A program made the position numbers and the translations under genes. Shown piece by piece: positions 17,923 through 25,360 of a stretch of DNA of 64,000 bases (position 1 is the stretch's first letter; each line of letters opens with the position of its first letter). Source of the stretch: Nocardia beijingensis NBRC 16342 (GTDB lineage Bacteria; Actinomycetota; Actinomycetes; Mycobacteriales; Mycobacteriaceae); the NCBI RefSeq assembly GCF_001612785.1, contig NZ_BDBC01000007.1:124001-188000 (forward strand), given 5' to 3'. The notes beneath the pieces are model-generated. The model was not told where the DNA came from, searched no databases, and saw only the letters and a program-made list of their open reading frames with translations.

Positions 17923-19758
17923 TCAGAACGCGGCTTCGTCCAGCTCCATGATGTCGTTGTCCAGGTTGGACAGCACCGCGCGAGTGGCGGTCAGCTCCGG
18001 CAGGATGTTGCGGGCGAAGAACTGCGCGACCGCGATCTTGCCGTGGTAGAACGCCTCGTCGGCGCCGGTCGCGCCGTTGTCGAGCGCCGCGATGGCGACC
18101 TCGGCCTGACGCAGCAGCTGCCAGCCGATGAGCAGGTCACCCACCGAGAGCAGGAACCGAACCGAACCCAGGCCGACCTTGTACAGCTCGCTCGGCTGCT
18201 CCTGGGCGCCCATCAGGTGACCGGTGAGCGTGGCGGCCATGGCCTGCACGTCCTCAAGCGCGGTGGCCAGCAGCTTGCGCTCGCCCTTGAGGCGGCCGTT
18301 GCCCGCCTCGGAGTCGATGAACTTCTGCACCTGGCCGGCCACGTGGGCCAGCGCGACGCCGCGATCGCGGGCGATCTTGCGGAAGAAGAAGTCCTGCGCC
18401 TGGATGGCGGTGGTGCCCTCGTAGAGCGAGTCGATCTTCGCGTCGCGGATGTACTGCTCGATCGGGTAGTCCTGCAGGAAGCCGGAACCGCCGAGGGTCT
18501 GCAGCGACTCGGTCAGGTACTGGTAGGCCCGCTCGGAGCCGACGCCCTTCACGATCGGCAGCAGCAGGTCGTTGACCCGCGCGGCGAGATCGGCGTCCGC
18601 GCCCGAGACCAGCTGAGCGACATCTTCGTTCTGGTGGGCGGCGGTGTACAGGTACACCGCGCGCAGGCCCTCGGCGTACGCCTTCTGGGTGGCCAGCGAA
18701 CGACGGACGTCCGGGTGGTGGGTGATGGTCACGCGGGGCGCGGCCTTGTCGGTCATCTTGGTCAGGTCGGCGCCCTGGACCCGCTCCTTGGCGTAGTCCC
18801 GCGCGTTCAGGTAACCGGTCGACAGGGTCGCGATGGCCTTGGTGCCCACCATCATGCGGGCGTGCTCGATGACCTCGAACATCTGCGCGATGCCGTTGTG
18901 CACCTCGCCGACCAGCCAGCCCTTGGCCGGAACGCCGTGGCCGCCGAAGGTGACCTCGCAGGTGGCCGAGACCTTCAGGCCCATCTTGTGCTCGACGTTG
19001 GTGACGAAGACGCCGTTGCGCTCGCCCAGCTCACCGGTCTCGTGGTCGAAGTGGAACTTCGGCACGAAGAACAGCGACAGGCCCTTGGTGCCCGGCCCTG
19101 CGCCCTCGGGGCGAGCCAGCACCAGGTGCATGATGTTCGGGAACAGGTCGTCGGAGTCGGCGGAGGTGATGAACCGCTTGACGCCCTCGATGTGCCAGGA
19201 GCCGTCCTCCTGCTTGATCGCCTTGGTGCGGCCTGCGCCGACATCGGAGCCCGCGTCGGGCTCGGTCAGCACCATGGTGGCGCCCCAGCCCTGCTCGGCG
19301 GCGATCTGCGCCCACTTCTTCTGCTCGTCGGTGGCGTTGTTGTAGAAGATGTTCGCGAAGCCGGGACCGGCGGCGTACATGAAGGCGGCGGGCTGCGCGC
19401 CCAGGATCAGTTCGGCGATGGCCCAGTAGGCGGCACGCGGGATCGGCAGGCCGCCCAGCTCCTCGGCGATGCCCAGCTTGTCCCAGCCGCCGTCCTGCAG
19501 GGTGCGGTAGCTCTTCTTGAACGACTCGGGCAGCGTGACCGTGTGGTTCTGCGGGTCGAAGACCGGCGGGTTGCGGTCGGCGTCGGCGAACGACTCACCG
19601 AGCGGACCCTCGGCCAGGCGACGCACCTCGTTGAGCATCTCCTTGACCGTGTCGGTGTCGAGATCGCCGTAGGCGCCGCTGTCCAGGATCGACCCGAGGC
19701 CGAGGACCTCGAAGAGGTTGAACTCCAGGTCGCGGACGTTGCTCTTGTAGTGACCCAT
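17923..19758 (-). CDS. fadE5: Acyl-CoA dehydrogenase FadE5-type
   Basis: A 611-residue member of the long acyl-CoA dehydrogenase class, the length of M. tuberculosis FadE5. It shows [12 protein letters not shown] (FAD/substrate loop), the signature [20 protein letters not shown] near residue 425, and a C-terminal extension typical of this class. It oxidises acyl-CoA to trans-2-enoyl-CoA, the first step of beta-oxidation. In M. tuberculosis fadE5 (Rv0244c) lies beside fadA2; here about 9.6 kb of other genes separate them, but a TTAC-N6-GTAA palindrome 126 bp upstream links it to the same putative regulon. Confidence 0.92.
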   Translation of the reverse strand: MGHYKSNVRDLEFNLFEVLGLGSILDSGAYGDLDTDTVKEMLNEVRRLAEGPLGESFADADRNPPVFDPQNHTVTLPESFKKSYRTLQDGGWDKLGIAEELGGLPIPRAAYWAIAELILGAQPAAFMYAAGPGFANIFYNNATDEQKKWAQIAAEQGWGATMVLTEPDAGSDVGAGRTKAIKQEDGSWHIEGVKRFITSADSDDLFPNIMHLVLARPEGAGPGTKGLSLFFVPKFHFDHETGELGERNGVFVTNVEHKMGLKVSATCEVTFGGHGVPAKGWLVGEVHNGIAQMFEVIEHARMMVGTKAIATLSTGYLNARDYAKERVQGADLTKMTDKAAPRVTITHHPDVRRSLATQKAYAEGLRAVYLYTAAHQNEDVAQLVSGADADLAARVNDLLLPIVKGVGSERAYQYLTESLQTLGGSGFLQDYPIEQYIRDAKIDSLYEGTTAIQAQDFFFRKIARDRGVALAHVAGQVQKFIDSEAGNGRLKGERKLLATALEDVQAMAATLTGHLMGAQEQPSELYKVGLGSVRFLLSVGDLLIGWQLLRQAEVAIAALDNGATGADEAFYHGKIAVAQFFARNILPELTATRAVLSNLDNDIMELDEAAF

Positions 19759-19883
19759 TGTCAGTACTCACTCTCCGTTGAGTTGGTGCGGTCGGTATGG
19801 TTGCCGTTCCCGCCCGTTGTTCGCTCCACCGGGGTAGTCGTGCCGGTTTTCCGCATGCTACTCGCGGGTAACTTATGAAACAT

Positions 19884-19899
19884 ATTACCGGCCGGTAAT
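19884..19899. promoter_or_regulatory. Perfect palindrome upstream of fadE5 (TTAC-N6-GTAA)
   Basis: ATTACCGGCCGGTAAT is a perfect 16-bp palindrome. Its TTAC/GTAA arms and 6-base spacing match those before tetR (2442-2455) and inside the fabG4/fadA2 palindrome (6871-6884). It is a likely operator for fadE5. Confidence 0.7.
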
Positions 19900-19952
19900 G
19901 ACTGCGCAAAGTGTCAAGCCGCCGAATGTGACGCGTTTTACAGTGTCTGATG

Positions 19953-19971
19953 GCCGCGACTTCGTCGCGGC
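19953..19971. repeat. Hairpin bordering the inverted repeat
   Basis: GCCGCGAC-TTC-GTCGCGGC forms a perfect 8-bp stem immediately left of the long inverted repeat. Confidence 0.6.
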
Positions 19972-19973
19972 GT

Positions 19974-20125
19974 GTTCGCGGCCCCCTCATGGCTCGCGTC
20001 CGAGCGACCGCCGCTTGCTCCTCCGTCGCCTACGCGGCGGCCGCTCGAACGCAAGCCGGGCCGCGAACGGCGGATGCGCGGTCTCGCTTCGCTCGAAACC
20101 TGTGGTCCAGGTGCGCTGGGCGCGT
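19974..20125 (+). repeat. Long inverted repeat, left copy
   Basis: This ~150-bp stretch begins GTTCGCGGCC, includes GACCGCCGCTTGCTCC and GTCTCGCTTCGCTCGAAA, and ends GTGCGCTGGGCGCGT. It matches the reverse complement of 20399-20549 at most positions (about 80-85% by eye). It lies in an 824-bp stretch (19759-20582) without a convincing gene. Reading frames across the two copies are not conserved, so it looks noncoding or repeat-derived. Confidence 0.75.
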
Positions 20126-20398
20126 TGGTCGCGGAGCTACTTACCAGGCGCGCGGTGGAAGTGGATGGCTGGCGGCTCGCCGTGGCTGCTGCTGCTCCTT
20201 CGTCGCGGATGTGGTGGCCCTCGGACGCGGGGCGGGGCGCGTCGGTTTCGGCGAGCGAACCAGGAGGACTCGACTCGTCGAATCTCGGCACGCACTGTCG
20301 TGCGCTGATCAACTGCCCGAGTTGGCGGGGACCGGCGCGCACGGTCTTACCGGCCACCAGCTCCGATCTCGGGCATGCAGTCGAGAGTTCGCACGCTT

Positions 20399-20549
20399 AC
20401 GCGCCCAGCGCACCGCCACCACGTCTTTCGAGCGAAGCGAGACCGAGCATCCGCGTTCGCGGCCCGGCTCGCGTGTGCGCGGCCGCCGCGTCCGCGACGA
20501 AGGAGCAAGCGGCGGTCGCGCACACGCGAGCCACCAGAGGGCCGCGAAC
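20399..20549 (-). repeat. Long inverted repeat, right copy
   Basis: This is the reverse-complement partner of 19974-20125, separated by about 270 bp. It begins ACGCGCCCAGCGCAC, contains TTTCGAGCGAAGCGAGAC and GGAGCAAGCGGCGGTC, and ends GGGCCGCGAAC. A transcript through the region could fold into a very long stem. The intervening DNA (20126-20398) shows no recognisable gene. Confidence 0.75.
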
Positions 20550-20551
20550 AC

Positions 20552-20570
20552 CCAGCGCCGCAGGCGCTGG
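20552..20570. other. Hairpin just upstream of the hydrolase start
   Basis: CCAGCGCC-GCA-GGCGCTGG is a perfect 8-bp stem ending 12 bp before GTG 20583. It abuts the inverted repeat and could affect ribosome access. There is no T-run on the plus strand, so it is not a clear terminator for rightward transcription. Confidence 0.4.
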
Positions 20571-20582
20571 AAAATAAACACC

Positions 20583-21203
20583 GTGCTGATCGAGACGAGT
20601 GCCGGGCCGGCTGAGGTCGAGCTCGAACAGCCGCGTAAGCCCGCGTTTCTGCTCGTGCTCACGCATGGGTCCGGGGGTGGGGTGGAGGCGAAGGACCTGC
20701 TCGCGGTGCGTGACGCCGCGTTGCGGCTGGGGGGTGGGGTCGCGCGGGTGGTGCAGCCGTATCGGGTTGCGGGGCGGCGGGCGCCGGGGTCGGCGGTGCA
20801 GCAGGACGAGGCTTGGCTGGAGGTTGTCGCGCGGTTGCGCGGGCGCAAGCGCGTTCCCCTGATTCAGGGTGGGCGCAGCAACGGCGCGCGGGTGGCTTGT
20901 CGTACTGCCGTCGCGGCGCGGGCCCGTGGCGTCCTCGCGCTCTCGTTCCCACTGCATCCGCCCGGTAAGCCGGAGAAGTCCCGGCGGGACGAGCTGCTGG
21001 CTCCGGGAGACATCGAGGTGGTCGTCGTCAACGGGGGCAACGATCCGTTCGGCATCCCCGATCCGGCCGACGCCGCCGAAGTCCGCGTCATCCCGGGACA
21101 GCCGCACGCGTTCCGCGCGGGCTTCGACCTGATCGCCGAGACCGTGACCCCGTGGCTGGAGCGCTGGTCCTGCACTCCTACTCGGCCGGGCGGGTGGCGA
21201 TGA
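20583..21203 (+). CDS. Alpha/beta-hydrolase family protein (KANL3/TEX30-like)
   Basis: A 206-residue protein with LLVLTHGSGGGVEAKDLLAV near residue 20 (oxyanion-type HG loop), LIQGGRSNGARVA near 95 (nucleophile elbow GRSNG), and the end PGQPHAFRAGFD with a candidate catalytic His. This layout matches small dienelactone-hydrolase-like proteins of the KANL3/TEX30 group found in actinomycetes. The substrate is unknown. The reading frame continues upstream through the inverted repeat, but GTG 20583 begins the conserved part. Its 3' end overlaps the converging methyltransferase gene by 26 bp. Confidence 0.75.
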   Translation: MLIETSAGPAEVELEQPRKPAFLLVLTHGSGGGVEAKDLLAVRDAALRLGGGVARVVQPYRVAGRRAPGSAVQQDEAWLEVVARLRGRKRVPLIQGGRSNGARVACRTAVAARARGVLALSFPLHPPGKPEKSRRDELLAPGDIEVVVVNGGNDPFGIPDPADAAEVRVIPGQPHAFRAGFDLIAETVTPWLERWSCTPTRPGGWR

Positions 21204-21852
21204 CCAGCGCGTCGATGGCGTCGCCCAGCTCGGTGGGCCGGTAGACGCGGTCGGCGAGGCGCACGCGCACCTCGTTCGCCGCCGCGAGCGGGCCGAGGTC
21301 GGCCACGATGTCGTCGGGAGTGAACAGGATGGACGGGTCCTGCGGCCCGCCGCAGCCATCGGTGATGTTGGTGGTGTCGTGGCCGAGCACGAGCAGGGTG
21401 CCTTCCGGCGCCAGCAGGCCGGCCGCCTTGCGGACCAGCGCGCGGCGCTGCTCGGCGGGCAAATGCAGGAAGACCATCAACACCAGCTCGAACGGCCCGG
21501 TGATCCCCGCCTCGTCCAGGTCGGTGACGTCCGCGCACTGCCAGGTGATGCGACCGCGAACCGAACGGGACAACCGCGACGCCACGGTGCGGCCCTTGTC
21601 GATGCCGACTTGGGAGTAGTCCACGGCGTGCACCTGCCAGCCGTGCGTGGCGAGCCACAACGTGTTGCGACCCTCGCCGCACGCCAAGTCGAGAGCGCGT
21701 GGGAACTCCGGCGCTTCCCCCTCGGGTGTGGCGGCTTGCAGCGGCGCACGGCGTTCCAACCCGTAGACATGCTCCACCACGGTGTTGTTCGGCGGTGCGC
21801 CCCAGACCAATTCCGTTTGCGCGTAGCGCTCGTCCCAGTCGGCCGCATCCAT
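21178..21852 (-). CDS. Class I SAM-dependent methyltransferase
   Basis: A 224-residue protein with ALDLACGEGRNTLWLATHGW (SAM motif I) near residue 53, VHAVDYSQVGIDKG (motif II), and GPFELVLMVFLHLP after motif III. The N-terminal WDERYAQTELVWG is typical of TehB/thiopurine-like methyltransferases, which often act on small molecules or toxic oxyanions. The substrate cannot be named. The start ATG 21852 is clear. It overlaps the convergent hydrolase gene at its 3' end. Confidence 0.85.
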   Translation of the reverse strand: MDAADWDERYAQTELVWGAPPNNTVVEHVYGLERRAPLQAATPEGEAPEFPRALDLACGEGRNTLWLATHGWQVHAVDYSQVGIDKGRTVASRLSRSVRGRITWQCADVTDLDEAGITGPFELVLMVFLHLPAEQRRALVRKAAGLLAPEGTLLVLGHDTTNITDGCGGPQDPSILFTPDDIVADLGPLAAANEVRVRLADRVYRPTELGDAIDALVIATRPAE

Positions 21853-21901
21853 ATTTCGAGTCTATTGATCGCGCGGCCCGCGCCCGGCGGGGTTGCCCGA
21901 G

Positions 21902-23110
21902 TCAGTCCGATACCTGCGAGAGCCAGTGCACCGGCGTGGTCTCGCGCACGTGGATCAGCACGTCGAACGCACCGGCGAGCGACGAGAGCCGGATATTGGC
22001 CGTGGCGTCGGCAGACGGGTCGTAGACGCCGCTGATGGTGCGCAACTTCGCCGGGCCGGTCAGCCAATCCTGGACCGGCAGCGGCGCCGCGGCGTGCAGA
22101 TCCACGTAGTAGGCGGGCAGGTCGACCTCGCCCAGCGCGGCATCGACCAGGTCGGGCTGCGGGTCGGGGGCCACGGCCGCGCCGAGGTCGCCGTGCTGGA
22201 AGCCGATGCCGACGGACAGGTATCCGTCGCCCAGCTCGGCGCGCAAATGGCTTCCGGCGCCGTGGAATTCGGCCGAGCCGAAGACGATCGGAAGGCTGGT
22301 GGTGTGCGCGAGGCCGTCCCAGTAGACGATCTTGGCGCCGGTCGAGCGCTGCCATGCCAGCACGGTCTCGGCGGCCGGCCGCTCGTCGCGGGCGAACCCT
22401 CGGCTCGCGACGCTCTGGCGGTGGAAGTCGAGGATCAGGCGAGCGTGGGCGAGCGCCGTGGCCCGCTCACCGGTGTCCGGCACTGCCGCGAGCAGCGCGA
22501 GGGCGTCTTCGGCGTGCTCGGTGAACGGGCGACCGGGGTGGATGCCCTGATGACGTTGGACGTGTTCGTCGACTTGATGTGCGGTGCGGATCGGCGCGAG
22601 GTGCGCCTCGATCGCGGCGAACCGATCGGGAGCCGCGCGGCGCACGTAGTCGAGCACCGCGTCGTAGTCGCTCGGCTCGGCACGAGGCGGTTCGACGCCG
22701 AAGACGCGTACCGGGTCCTGCGGATGCGCCAGGTTGTACGCGCGCATCCAGCGCAGCGCGGCCACCGATTCCGCGGTGCGCCACGGGCGCCAGGCTCCGG
22801 CGAGCACCGTTTCGGGATCGCCCTCGCCCGTGGTGACGTACCGGTCCCAGCGTTCGCCGGAACGCGCGCTGTCCTGGATGGCCAGCGCACGGAAACCGTG
22901 CCGTTCGACCAGCGCGCGGAACAGCCGCTCGCGCACGCCGAAGGTCTGCCGGGAGAACCGCGTCGACTCACCGAGCCCGACCACCGTGGCGGCGGCGAGC
23001 CGCGCGAGCAAGGCGTCGAGTTCGGTGCCGACCGCGTCCGGCTCGGAACTGTCGATCGCGACGGCGTTGTCGCGCAACCAGGCGCGAACGTCGACGGTGG
23101 TGCTGGACAT
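21902..23110 (-). CDS. Erythromycin-esterase family protein
   Basis: A 402-residue Ere-like protein. The family motif occurs near residue 45 as VVGLGESTRFSRQTF, followed by FGVRERLFRALVERHGFRAL. Later parts include RVFGVEPPRAEPSDYD and VYWDGLAHTTSL. In EreB-type esterases the proposed catalytic residues are the Glu and His of a GE-x-x-H element; here the Glu is kept (E48) but the His position is Arg (R51), so macrolide hydrolysis is doubtful. GGGAGG precedes ATG 23110, and a good promoter lies at 23149-23176. It may act on another substrate. Confidence 0.8.
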   Translation of the reverse strand: MSSTTVDVRAWLRDNAVAIDSSEPDAVGTELDALLARLAAATVVGLGESTRFSRQTFGVRERLFRALVERHGFRALAIQDSARSGERWDRYVTTGEGDPETVLAGAWRPWRTAESVAALRWMRAYNLAHPQDPVRVFGVEPPRAEPSDYDAVLDYVRRAAPDRFAAIEAHLAPIRTAHQVDEHVQRHQGIHPGRPFTEHAEDALALLAAVPDTGERATALAHARLILDFHRQSVASRGFARDERPAAETVLAWQRSTGAKIVYWDGLAHTTSLPIVFGSAEFHGAGSHLRAELGDGYLSVGIGFQHGDLGAAVAPDPQPDLVDAALGEVDLPAYYVDLHAAAPLPVQDWLTGPAKLRTISGVYDPSADATANIRLSSLAGAFDVLIHVRETTPVHWLSQVSD

Positions 23111-23148
23111 GGTGCCTCCCGGAGGGTGGAAGATCCGACGCGAGCAGC

Positions 23149-23176
23149 CTCATACATGAACCATTGTTGAGGTCAA
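23149..23176 (-). promoter_or_regulatory. Promoter of the Ere-like gene
   Basis: On the minus strand TTGACC (-35) and TATGAG (-10) are separated by 16 bp, about 40 bp upstream of the start codon. The spacer contains TCAACAATGGTTCATG, whose ends are weakly dyadic. Confidence 0.55.
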
Positions 23177-23204
23177 GCGTCGCGTCGGATCACCCGGTTC
23201 CGGG

Positions 23205-24311
23205 TCACAGCGTCGTGCGCATCAGCAGGACGTTGTACTGGCTGTGTACGGTCGTGAGGAAATACAGATCGCGCCCGGTCTGGTACGGAAAGATCGAAGG
23301 CGCGTAGGCGCTGGGCAATTCGCGGGTATCGATCAGCACCTCTGGTTCACTCCACGGTCCGGCCGGCGCGGACGCGCGCCGCATCACCACGGAATTGAAC
23401 CGGTCGGTGGTGAGCGAAATGTATTGCCCCAGATAGGCGTTGTACATCACCGACAATTCGCCGACGCCGAACATGATGGGCGCCGCGGCATTCACGTCGC
23501 CCTTGCGCCACGCTCCGCCGTCCCAGTATTCGTATTCGGCGAGATTCCCGATGTCCTGCGCGCGCACGCGGGCGACATGGGCGGTGTGATTGCGTCCGGA
23601 CCGCGTGCCGTATTCGTAGATGTAGCCGCCGTCGGCGAGGAAGGCGTTCATCTGGAAGTTGGCGTTCCCGCCCTCGTTGTTCCTGCGCGTCTCCGGCAGT
23701 TCGGCCCAGGTCTCGCCGTTGTCCCCGGAGACGGCGAGACCGGAGAAGTTGGTGCTCCACTGGCCGACGTCGTCCCAGCTCTTCACCGACATCAGGCTCA
23801 TGTACTGCACACCGTCGACGGCGATGCCCGCGGTGGGAATCCGGCTGATCTCCAGGAAAGGAATCTTCGGACTGGCGATCAGATCGCGCGCCTGACCGAA
23901 CATGTCGCGCACCACGCTGTCGAAGAAGATGCCATCGGCCGGGTCGGTGGTGTGGCTGCGCAGCAGGATATTGCTGCGCCAAGCCCACATGCTGCCCGCG
24001 AGCAGATTGGGAAAACCGACGCCGGCGGTGTCGCCGAACGCCGTGAGCATTTCGCCGTGCCCGTTGTCCCACATGATGCCGAGGTCGGTGCCGAGAACGT
24101 TGTAGGACTGCGTGTTGTTCGGGCTGGCCATGCCGGTCACCTGGAAGACCGCTTTGGTGCGGCCCAGCAGATTCGGCAACCCGGTCGAGCCGTTGAGCAC
24201 CGGGATCGGATTGATGGCGTTCGGATTCGCGATGGCGGGTGTAGACGCCGTGATGAGCAGGACAGAGGCGCCCGCCAGCGCCGAGAGCAGGAAGGATGCG
24301 GTCTTGATCAC
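23205..24311 (-). CDS. Secreted DUF4185 protein (copy 2)
   Basis: A 368-residue exported protein closely related to 15825-16910. The signal peptide (VIKTASFLLSALAGASVLLI) precedes ANPNAINPIPVLNGSTGLPN. Shared propeller elements include LGTDLGIMWDNGHGEMLTAF, RIPTAGIAVDGVQYMSLMS and a C-terminal YQTGRDLYFLTTVHSQYNVL. GTG 24311 starts the signal peptide; GGAGG lies 11 bp upstream, a wide spacing. An ATG at 24374 would add a non-signal leader. It is monocistronic. The substrate and role are unknown; the two copies look like a dispersed duplication. Confidence 0.85.
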   Translation of the reverse strand: MIKTASFLLSALAGASVLLITASTPAIANPNAINPIPVLNGSTGLPNLLGRTKAVFQVTGMASPNNTQSYNVLGTDLGIMWDNGHGEMLTAFGDTAGVGFPNLLAGSMWAWRSNILLRSHTTDPADGIFFDSVVRDMFGQARDLIASPKIPFLEISRIPTAGIAVDGVQYMSLMSVKSWDDVGQWSTNFSGLAVSGDNGETWAELPETRRNNEGGNANFQMNAFLADGGYIYEYGTRSGRNHTAHVARVRAQDIGNLAEYEYWDGGAWRKGDVNAAAPIMFGVGELSVMYNAYLGQYISLTTDRFNSVVMRRASAPAGPWSEPEVLIDTRELPSAYAPSIFPYQTGRDLYFLTTVHSQYNVLLMRTTL

Positions 24312-24487
24312 TGTCTGTGAGCCCTCCGGTTTCTTCCCGAGAGCGGTGCTGAACACGGACGTCCCGCGATACACAGACCCTTCGCAGTGTGCCGCGCACC
24401 ACTAGTCGACTGGCTGGCAAATCGTGCAAATGGTAGCAGCGGAACCGGGGGCGCGGAGGCTTCTCGCGCAGAATAGCAAATCTACAG

Positions 24488-25243
24488 CTAATCCTCGGTA
24501 CGGCGGCTGCGCGCCTTGCGGAGGATCAGGGGAAGTTGGGTCGCGCGCTCGATGGCGAGCGTTCGCCGAGTGGATGCTCGCCAGGACTTCTCGAAGAGTT
24601 TCTTGGCGGAGGCGACCGCGTGCGGGGACCGCGTCGCGAGGCGGTCGGCGAGCTTCTCGGCCTCCGCGACGGGGTCCGGCGTCAGTTCGGTGACCAAGCC
24701 GATCCGTGCGGCGCGATCCGCGTCGACGAGGTCGGCGGTCATGGTGAGCAGGAGGGCTTTGTCCATGCCGATCAGCCTGGATAGCGTTGCCGCTCCGGTC
24801 ATGTCGGGGATCAGGCCGTGCTTGGCCTCCATGGCGGAGAACTCGGCGTCGGGGGTGGCGAAACGGACGTCGGCGGCGAGCGCGAGTTGGAGACCGCCGC
24901 CGTAGCAGCGTCCGTGCACCGCCGCGATCACCGGCACGGGCAGGCGGCGCCAGGCCCAGCACGCCTCCTGGAAGGCGTTGGTGCCTCGCCAGGGTAGCGG
25001 CACGAAGTTCCGAACGATCGCCAGCGGGTCGCTCATCGCCGCGGAGATGTCCAGTCCGCTGCTGAAGCTCGGGCCGTTGCCGGACAGGATGACCGCGCGC
25101 ACCTCGCTTCTGCGGGCCACCAGCTTCGCGTTGGCAACCAGGTCGTGGAGCATGTCGATGGTCAGGCCGTTGTGCTTGTCCGGCCGGTCCAGCGTGACGT
25201 ACGCGCGGTGGCCGTCGAACCGCACGGCGATGTGGGTGCCCAT
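24488..25243 (-). CDS. Enoyl-CoA hydratase/isomerase (crotonase) family protein
   Basis: A 251-residue crotonase with SSGLDISAAM (CoA-binding edge), VHGRCYGGGLQLALAADVRF (oxyanion-hole Gly) and EFSAMEAKHGLIPDMTG. The first catalytic Glu position is occupied (MEAK), but the second Glu region is changed relative to true hydratases, so isomerase or other crotonase chemistry is possible. It lies divergent from the thiolase-like gene at 25361, with a palindrome at 25323-25346 between them, so the two may share control. Confidence 0.85.
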   Translation of the reverse strand: MGTHIAVRFDGHRAYVTLDRPDKHNGLTIDMLHDLVANAKLVARRSEVRAVILSGNGPSFSSGLDISAAMSDPLAIVRNFVPLPWRGTNAFQEACWAWRRLPVPVIAAVHGRCYGGGLQLALAADVRFATPDAEFSAMEAKHGLIPDMTGAATLSRLIGMDKALLLTMTADLVDADRAARIGLVTELTPDPVAEAEKLADRLATRSPHAVASAKKLFEKSWRASTRRTLAIERATQLPLILRKARSRRTED

Positions 25244-25322
25244 GGCCGAATCTTACTGTTGAGTCAGTTCTGCGGCGCGCCCTGTTGCCGTCGTCTCCGG
25301 CCTCTGTTCTAATCGAACTCGA

Positions 25323-25346
25323 ATTACCGTCAATGCTGACGGTAAT
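25323..25346. promoter_or_regulatory. Palindromic operator between divergent acyl-CoA genes
   Basis: ATTACCGTCA-ATGC-TGACGGTAAT has perfect 10-bp arms. It lies 15 bp upstream of the thiolase-like ATG and 80 bp from the divergent crotonase start. It is a probable TetR operator, possibly for the TetR at the end of this operon. The half-sites TTACCG/CGGTAA resemble the fadE5 palindrome, but the spacing differs. Confidence 0.7.
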
Positions 25347-25360
25347 GGAGCGGAGGACGC

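Noticed and set aside
19950..20582. Long upstream extension of the hydrolase frame
   Set aside because: The extension covers the inverted repeat, is rich in Arg/Ala/Ser, has no motif, and the frame is not conserved between repeat copies; GTG 20583 begins the real gene.
20397..21359. Leftward 320-residue frame opposite the hydrolase
   Set aside because: It is antisense to a recognisable hydrolase and rich in Arg/Pro/Thr; no domain is seen.
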